DNA of 9,104 nt from an uncultured Blautia sp. (GTDB taxonomy: Bacteria; Bacillota; Clostridia; Lachnospirales; Lachnospiraceae), in assembly GCA_945872375.1 (NCBI GenBank), contig CAMBYR010000069.1:1-9104 (forward strand), read 5' to 3'. Each line of letters starts with the position of its first letter. Position 1 is the first letter of the stretch. The notes under the pieces were generated by a model, which saw only the letters and a list, made by a program, of their open reading frames with translations, made no database searches and was not told the origin of the DNA. This document shows positions 5,921 through 9,104 of the stretch, piece by piece. A program made the position numbers and the translations under genes.

Positions 5921-7438
5921 TTACAGATTTTGCCTTCCAAACCGGATCACATTCCATGATGCCTTTTTCAAAACCGTCTGCGCGTAGCCATTGTCTTCCT
6001 TCACGTTTCTGGACACCAGAGGTCTGACATTCTCCCCAAACGGCGTATTTTCTGCCTTCAGATCATCGGATACCAGTTCCAGTTTCTCGATCAGCCGATA
6101 GCCCTCAAAGCTTCGGAGATCCATTTTCAGAAGATGGTCTTCTTCCAGATTCCGGTTCACGGCAAATACTGTCAGTTCTTCTTTTTCCGGGTTATAAACA
6201 GCCACGCTGACCAGATCCTTCACCAGACCGTGTCCGCTGGTTTCGTGGGAAGGTGAATCCATAGGCGTCTGAAGGACCATTCCTCTGCCGTACCTGGATG
6301 CATGAAGGAACGGATAATAGATGGTCTGCCTCCAGGCTCCACCCGAAGCATCTGTCATAATCGGCGCGATCACATTCACAAGCTGCGCCAGACAGGCGAT
6401 CTTCACACGGTCTGCATGCTTCAGAAGCGTGATCATCATCAATCCCACCAGCAGGGCATCCTCAAAGTTATAGTGATCCTCCAGAAGAGCCGGTGCCGTC
6501 TGCCAGGGATGATTCTGTATGATGTCCTCCTCTTCCTTTTTCGAATGGTACCAGACATTCCATTCGTCAAAGCTCAGGCAGATCTGCTTCCGGCTTCTCT
6601 TTTTCGCTTTGACAAAATCGCAGACAGAAATGACGGTACGAATAAATTCTTCCATATCATCTGACTGGGCCAGAAAATCTGCACTGTCATCATTCAGATT
6701 TCCATAATACTGATGAAGAGAAATATAATCCACATAATCATAATTGTATTCCAGCGTTGTTGCCTCCCACTGAGGGAACGTAGGCATGTCCTTATGGGAG
6801 CTTCCGCAGGAAACCAGCTCGATGGAGGGATCGATCAGCTTCATGGCCTTCGCTGTCTCCTGAGAGATGCGTCCATATTCGTCCATCGTCTTCTTTCCGA
6901 GCTGCCATTCCCCGTCCATTTCATTTCCAAGACACCAGAGCTTAATATCATAGGGCTTCTCCACCCCGTGTTTTCTTCTTAAATCACTGTATTTTGTTCC
7001 GGATGGATGATTACAGTATTCCAGCAGATTACATGCATCTGCAATTCCCCGTGTTCCCAGATTGACCGCCATCATCATCCGGGCATCCACCTTCTCCGTC
7101 CACCTTGCAAACTCTCCCAGACCAAACGTATTCGGCTCCAGACATCTCCATGCCAGATCCAGCCTTGGCTTCCGGTTTTCCAGAGGGCCCACACTGTCCT
7201 CCCAGAAGAAATTCGATACAAAATTTCCGCCCGGATAACGGATGACCGGAACCTGAAGCTCCCGGACCAGTTCCATAACATCCGTTCGAAATCCATCTTC
7301 ATCCGCACATACATGGTCCGGCTGATAAATGCCTCCGTATACTGCCCTGCCAAGATGCTCAATAAACGAACCGAAAATTCTCTCATCCACAGGTGCCGTG
7401 ACAAAGCCACGGTCTATCGTCATTTTTACTTCTTTCAT
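5921..7438 (-). CDS. abfA: GH51 alpha-L-arabinofuranosidase
   Basis: A 505-residue cytoplasmic enzyme with no signal peptide, close in length to Geobacillus AbfA (about 502). The catalytic barrel has acid/base Glu173 in WCLGNEMDG and nucleophile Glu292 in LSFDEWNVWY, nearly the same numbers as in AbfA (175 and 294). Other family signatures are IFGSFIEHLGRAVYGGIY near the N-terminus and VIRYPGGNFVSNFFWED (about 65-81). The C-terminal portion (from about 385) forms the family's beta-sandwich. It releases terminal alpha-L-arabinofuranose from arabino-oligosaccharides taken up by the cell. The ATG at 7438 is preceded by GGAGGAAGGA (plus-strand 7444-7453); an internal Met6 at 7423 is possible but less well placed. 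It is divergent from the HTH-membrane protein and likely the first gene of a transcript that continues into the substrate-binding protein gene. All key residues are intact. Confidence 0.96.
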   Translation of the reverse strand: MKEVKMTIDRGFVTAPVDERIFGSFIEHLGRAVYGGIYQPDHVCADEDGFRTDVMELVRELQVPVIRYPGGNFVSNFFWEDSVGPLENRKPRLDLAWRCLEPNTFGLGEFARWTEKVDARMMMAVNLGTRGIADACNLLEYCNHPSGTKYSDLRRKHGVEKPYDIKLWCLGNEMDGEWQLGKKTMDEYGRISQETAKAMKLIDPSIELVSCGSSHKDMPTFPQWEATTLEYNYDYVDYISLHQYYGNLNDDSADFLAQSDDMEEFIRTVISVCDFVKAKKRSRKQICLSFDEWNVWYHSKKEEEDIIQNHPWQTAPALLEDHYNFEDALLVGLMMITLLKHADRVKIACLAQLVNVIAPIMTDASGGAWRQTIYYPFLHASRYGRGMVLQTPMDSPSHETSGHGLVKDLVSVAVYNPEKEELTVFAVNRNLEEDHLLKMDLRSFEGYRLIEKLELVSDDLKAENTPFGENVRPLVSRNVKEDNGYAQTVLKKASWNVIRFGRQNL

Positions 7439-7467
7439 TCTGTTCCTTCCTCCCTGCCATAGTCTTT

Positions 7468-7488
7468 GGAAATCCGCTCAGAATTTCC
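7468..7488 (-). repeat. Inverted repeat in the GH51 leader
   Basis: GGAAAT (7468-7473) and ATTTCC (7483-7488) are separated by 9 bases. They fall between the proposed GH51 transcription start (near 7498) and its ATG, so this could be an operator or a small leader hairpin. Six-base arms make chance occurrence possible. Confidence 0.35.
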
Positions 7489-7504
7489 CGTATATCTGGA
7501 ATCT

Positions 7505-7513
7505 ATCGTACCA
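7505..7513 (-). promoter_or_regulatory. Candidate extended -10 promoter of GH51
   Basis: The minus strand reads TGGTACGAT: a TACGAT -10 with the TGn extension. No convincing -35 lies 16-18 bases upstream, consistent with an extended -10 promoter. Transcription would start near 7498, leaving a leader of about 60 bases. Confidence 0.5.
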
Positions 7514-7555
7514 CAAATCCCTGTTTTCTGCACGAAAAAAAGCCGAAAAACCCAA

Positions 7556-7572
7556 ATGCAACCGCTGGTTGC
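7556..7572. promoter_or_regulatory. Central palindrome; near-match to a CcpA cre site
   Basis: GCAACCGCTGGTTGC (7558-7572) is a perfect 6-3-6 palindrome midway between the two divergent promoters. Bases 7556-7570 also match the CcpA cre consensus WTGNAANCGNWNNCW at 14 of 15 positions, the miss being T for C at position 14. It may bind CcpA, another LacI-family repressor, or the HTH protein encoded next door. It is about 60 bases upstream of each proposed start. Binding is inferred only. Confidence 0.5.
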
Positions 7573-7614
7573 GCAATTTCCAAGTGCAGTTTCTGGAATA
7601 TCCCGTGATTTTCA

Positions 7615-7623
7615 TGATATAAT
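7615..7623 (+). promoter_or_regulatory. Extended -10 promoter of the HTH-membrane protein gene
   Basis: TGATATAAT joins a perfect TATAAT (7618-7623) to the TGn extension. No good -35 is present (7595-7600 reads GGAATA). Transcription would start near 7630, giving a leader of about 24 bases that holds the ribosome site. Confidence 0.65.
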
Positions 7624-7653
7624 AGCCTCAGCAATTTGAAGGAGGAGAAAAAA

Positions 7654-8679
7654 ATGCTTTTATCAGAAAAAATCATCAGCCTCAGAAAACAAAGAGGCTG
7701 GTCACAGGAAGAGCTTGCGGCACAGCTGGAAATATCACGTCAGTCCGTTTCCAAATGGGAAAGTGGTGTTTCTGTTCCCGATCTTGACAAGATCCTGAAG
7801 CTCAGCACCATTTTCGGTGTTACCACAGATTACTTATTAAAAGACGAAAATCAGGAGCTTCCGCCCGCTGCAGCTGAAATTCCCAATGAATATTCCCGTC
7901 GTTCCGAAGAATATTCCCGTCAGGATCCGGGCAAATATCTTTCATCCGATGAAATTATGGAATACCACACCGTATGCTGTCAGGCAGCTCCGAAAATGGC
8001 CCTTGGCACTTCTCTCTGTATTCTTGGTGCCGCCATTCTGATCCTGTTTCAGTGTCTGGCCATTCCTTTCGGTCAGAATCGTGCACTGCTTACCGAACAG
8101 GCCGCAGGAGCCTTTGGAGTCGCACTCCTGCTCTTGTTCTGTGCTGCCGGTGTTTCCCTTCTGATCACAAACGGCATCCGTATGGGAAAATTTGAATTCC
8201 TGGAAAAAGAGGAAGTTTACACCGATGACAGTATCCTCAGGGAGATGCAGGCAAAACGTCAGGAATCCGATCCGGCCTTTCGAAAATCCATTACAACAGG
8301 CACGGCTCTCTGCATCATGTCCGCGATTCCTCTGATGGTATCTGCCGGTCTGGATGTTTCCGATAATATATATCTCCTTTGCACCGGGCTTCTGCTCGTC
8401 ATCGTAGCCGCTGCCGTATTCCTTTTTGTCCGCGCAGGCGTCCTTCGGGGCTGCTACGACAAAATCCTTCAGGTAGGAGATTATACTCCGGAAAACAAAC
8501 GGCTCAACCGAAAGATCTCCTGGTTCTCCGGTTCCTACTGGTGCGCTGTTACGGCCATTTATCTGCTGATCAGCTTTACCCGGAACAACTGGGAGATTTC
8601 CTGGGTCGTATGGCCGGTGGCAGGTGTACTTTTTGCCGCTCTGTACCAGATCGTTCGTCATCGTGCACAAAAGGATTAA
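7654..8679 (+). CDS. HTH (Cro/CI, XRE-type) regulator fused to a six-helix membrane domain
   Basis: A 341-residue protein. Residues 4-62 form a classical XRE helix-turn-helix (KIISLRKQRGWSQEELAAQL, then SRQSVSKWESGVSVPDLDKI), followed by a polar linker (about 63-112). About six hydrophobic segments follow: near 116-136, 150-174, 213-233, 238-262, 292-309 and 316-334. Such HTH-membrane proteins are common in Firmicutes and mostly uncharacterised; the DNA-binding part would sit in the cytoplasm tethered to the membrane, perhaps responding to envelope or transport state (inference). The ATG at 7654 has GGAGG (7641-7645) 8 bases upstream; a TTG at 7636 in the same frame overlaps that site and is rejected. 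It is divergent from GH51 and shares with it a region holding a palindrome, so autoregulation or control of GH51 is possible. No ligand or enzymatic motif is seen in the membrane part. Confidence 0.88.
   Translation: MLLSEKIISLRKQRGWSQEELAAQLEISRQSVSKWESGVSVPDLDKILKLSTIFGVTTDYLLKDENQELPPAAAEIPNEYSRRSEEYSRQDPGKYLSSDEIMEYHTVCCQAAPKMALGTSLCILGAAILILFQCLAIPFGQNRALLTEQAAGAFGVALLLLFCAAGVSLLITNGIRMGKFEFLEKEEVYTDDSILREMQAKRQESDPAFRKSITTGTALCIMSAIPLMVSAGLDVSDNIYLLCTGLLLVIVAAAVFLFVRAGVLRGCYDKILQVGDYTPENKRLNRKISWFSGSYWCAVTAIYLLISFTRNNWEISWVVWPVAGVLFAALYQIVRHRAQKD
7888..7921 (+). repeat. Short in-frame direct repeat in the HTH-membrane linker
   Basis: GAATATTCCCGTC occurs at 7888-7900 and 7909-7921, a 21-base period giving EYSR twice (EYSRRSEEYSRQ) in the polar linker. 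It looks like a small tandem duplication that lengthened the linker. Confidence 0.6.
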
Positions 8680-8711
8680 GCCGCCTCCCGTGTTTTCGTC
8701 AATCTGTCAAG

Positions 8712-8762
8712 AAAGATGTAAAATCTTTGTAAGTTTCTGCACTGGCACATTTGCAAAGATTT
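8712..8762. repeat. Three-part inverted repeat upstream of the ABC ATPase gene
   Basis: AAATCTTTG (8721-8729) pairs perfectly with CAAAGATTT (8754-8762), and the stem extends inward to 8734/8749 with two G-T wobbles, leaving a 14-base loop. An earlier AAAGAT (8712-8717) can pair with the same ATCTTT (8723-8728), so two mutually exclusive hairpins are possible. The loop contains the proposed -35 box and the right arm ends 3 bases before the -10, which suits a repressor operator. No T-tract follows, so a terminator is unlikely. Confidence 0.55.
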
Positions 8763-8771
8763 CAGTATACT
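8742..8771 (+). promoter_or_regulatory. Promoter of the sugar ABC transporter ATPase gene
   Basis: CTGGCA (8742-8747, four of six matches to TTGACA) and TATACT (8766-8771, five of six matches to TATAAT) are 18 bases apart. Transcription would begin near 8778, giving an AT-rich leader of about 47 bases. Confidence 0.6.
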
Positions 8772-8824
8772 AAGTACAGTTCAAAAAACGCACACAAACG
8801 AATATAATTATTGGAGGAATTATC

Positions 8825-9104
8825 ATGGCAAGCTTATCTTTACAGCACATTTGCAAAAAATACCCGAATGGTTTTGAAGCCGTAAAAGACTTCAACCTTG
8901 AAATCGCAGACAAAGAGTTCATCATCTTCGTAGGACCTTCCGGATGTGGAAAATCCACAACTCTTCGTATGGTTGCCGGACTGGAAGAAATCTCCAGCGG
9001 TACTCTTAAAATCGGTGATAAAGTTATGAACGATGTAGAGCCGAAAGACCGTGATATCGCAATGGTATTCCAGAACTACGCTCTGTATCCTCATATGACT
9101 GTTT
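8825..9104 (+). CDS. Sugar ABC transporter ATP-binding protein, UgpC/MsmX type (3' end missing)
   Basis: The first 93 residues of an ABC ATPase; the full family length is about 365-380. Visible are the start MASLSLQHICKKYPNGFEAV, the Walker A motif GPSGCGKST (about residues 38-46), and the Q-loop region AMVFQNYALYPHM. The wording matches UgpC/MsmK/MsmX, the cytoplasmic ATPases that in Firmicutes energise several different carbohydrate importers (for example arabino- and galacto-oligosaccharides) whose own operons lack an ATPase. The signature motif, Walker B and C-terminal regulatory domain lie beyond the window. GGAGG at 8813-8817 lies 7 bases before the ATG. It has its own promoter and a likely operator upstream, so it is probably transcribed apart from the HTH-membrane gene. 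It is unlikely to serve the NMT1-like binding protein, whose family uses a different ATPase type. Confidence 0.93.
   Translation, partial: MASLSLQHICKKYPNGFEAVKDFNLEIADKEFIIFVGPSGCGKSTTLRMVAGLEEISSGTLKIGDKVMNDVEPKDRDIAMVFQNYALYPHMTV

Noticed and set aside
7007..7462. 151-residue plus-strand frame opposite the start of GH51
   Set aside because: It is antisense to intact GH51 catalytic-domain sequence and has no recognisable protein features.
7558..7572. Palindrome as an intrinsic terminator
   Set aside because: It sits upstream of both divergent genes, where there is no transcript to end, and no T-run follows the stem directly on either strand.
7942..8670. 242-residue open frame on the minus strand opposite the HTH-membrane gene
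   Set aside because: It is antisense to the membrane helices, rich in Gly, Asp, Lys and Gln as expected for the complement of hydrophobic codons, with no domain or good ribosome site.
8803..8808. TATAAT just before the ABC ATPase ribosome site
   Set aside because: Transcription would start within the ribosome site, leaving no usable leader; the TATACT at 8766 with CTGGCA is better placed.

Overview
The window reads as part of a chromosome from a gut-type Clostridia bacterium, most likely Lachnospiraceae. That is inferred from YesM/YesN-style two-component genes, strong AGGAGG ribosome sites, moderate GC content by eye, and a carbohydrate-use locus built from GH42 and GH51 enzymes with AraC-family regulators. 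No phage, transposon, CRISPR, tRNA or rRNA signal was seen, and no gap between genes exceeds about 215 bases.

Layout. Positions 1-1834 (+) hold the 3' part of a membrane sensor histidine kinase, overlapping a response regulator with an AraC-type DNA-binding domain. A perfect 17-bp inverted repeat separates this pair from a convergent cytoplasmic GH42 beta-galactosidase-like enzyme (1872-3884, -). The GH42 gene is divergent from a short AraC-family regulator (4026-4826, +). Their 141-bp shared promoter region carries a 13-bp direct repeat with a 20-bp period next to a consensus TATAAT. The regulator converges on an NMT1/SsuA-like substrate-binding protein (4859-5851, -). That gene lies 69 bp downstream of, and probably shares a transcript with, a GH51 alpha-L-arabinofuranosidase (5921-7438, -). 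A 215-bp divergent intergenic region with two extended -10 promoters and a central palindrome, also a near-match to a catabolite-response element, leads to a protein fusing a Cro/CI-type helix-turn-helix to about six membrane segments (7654-8679, +). Last is the 5' end of a UgpC/MsmX-type sugar ABC transporter ATPase (8825-9104, +), whose promoter is flanked by a long inverted repeat.

How the genes could work together (inference). The GH51 and GH42 enzymes lack signal peptides and would process imported arabinose- and galactose-containing oligosaccharides, for example from arabinogalactan or pectin side chains. The UgpC/MsmX-type ATPase is the kind that energises several sugar importers. Four regulators in 9 kb suggest dense local control: the two-component pair senses something outside the cell, the AraC protein likely controls itself and GH42, and the HTH-membrane protein faces GH51. 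No single gene belongs to a clearly new system. The most unusual points are the altered receiver of the response regulator, the orphan non-sugar-type binding protein behind GH51, and the structured intergenic DNA.
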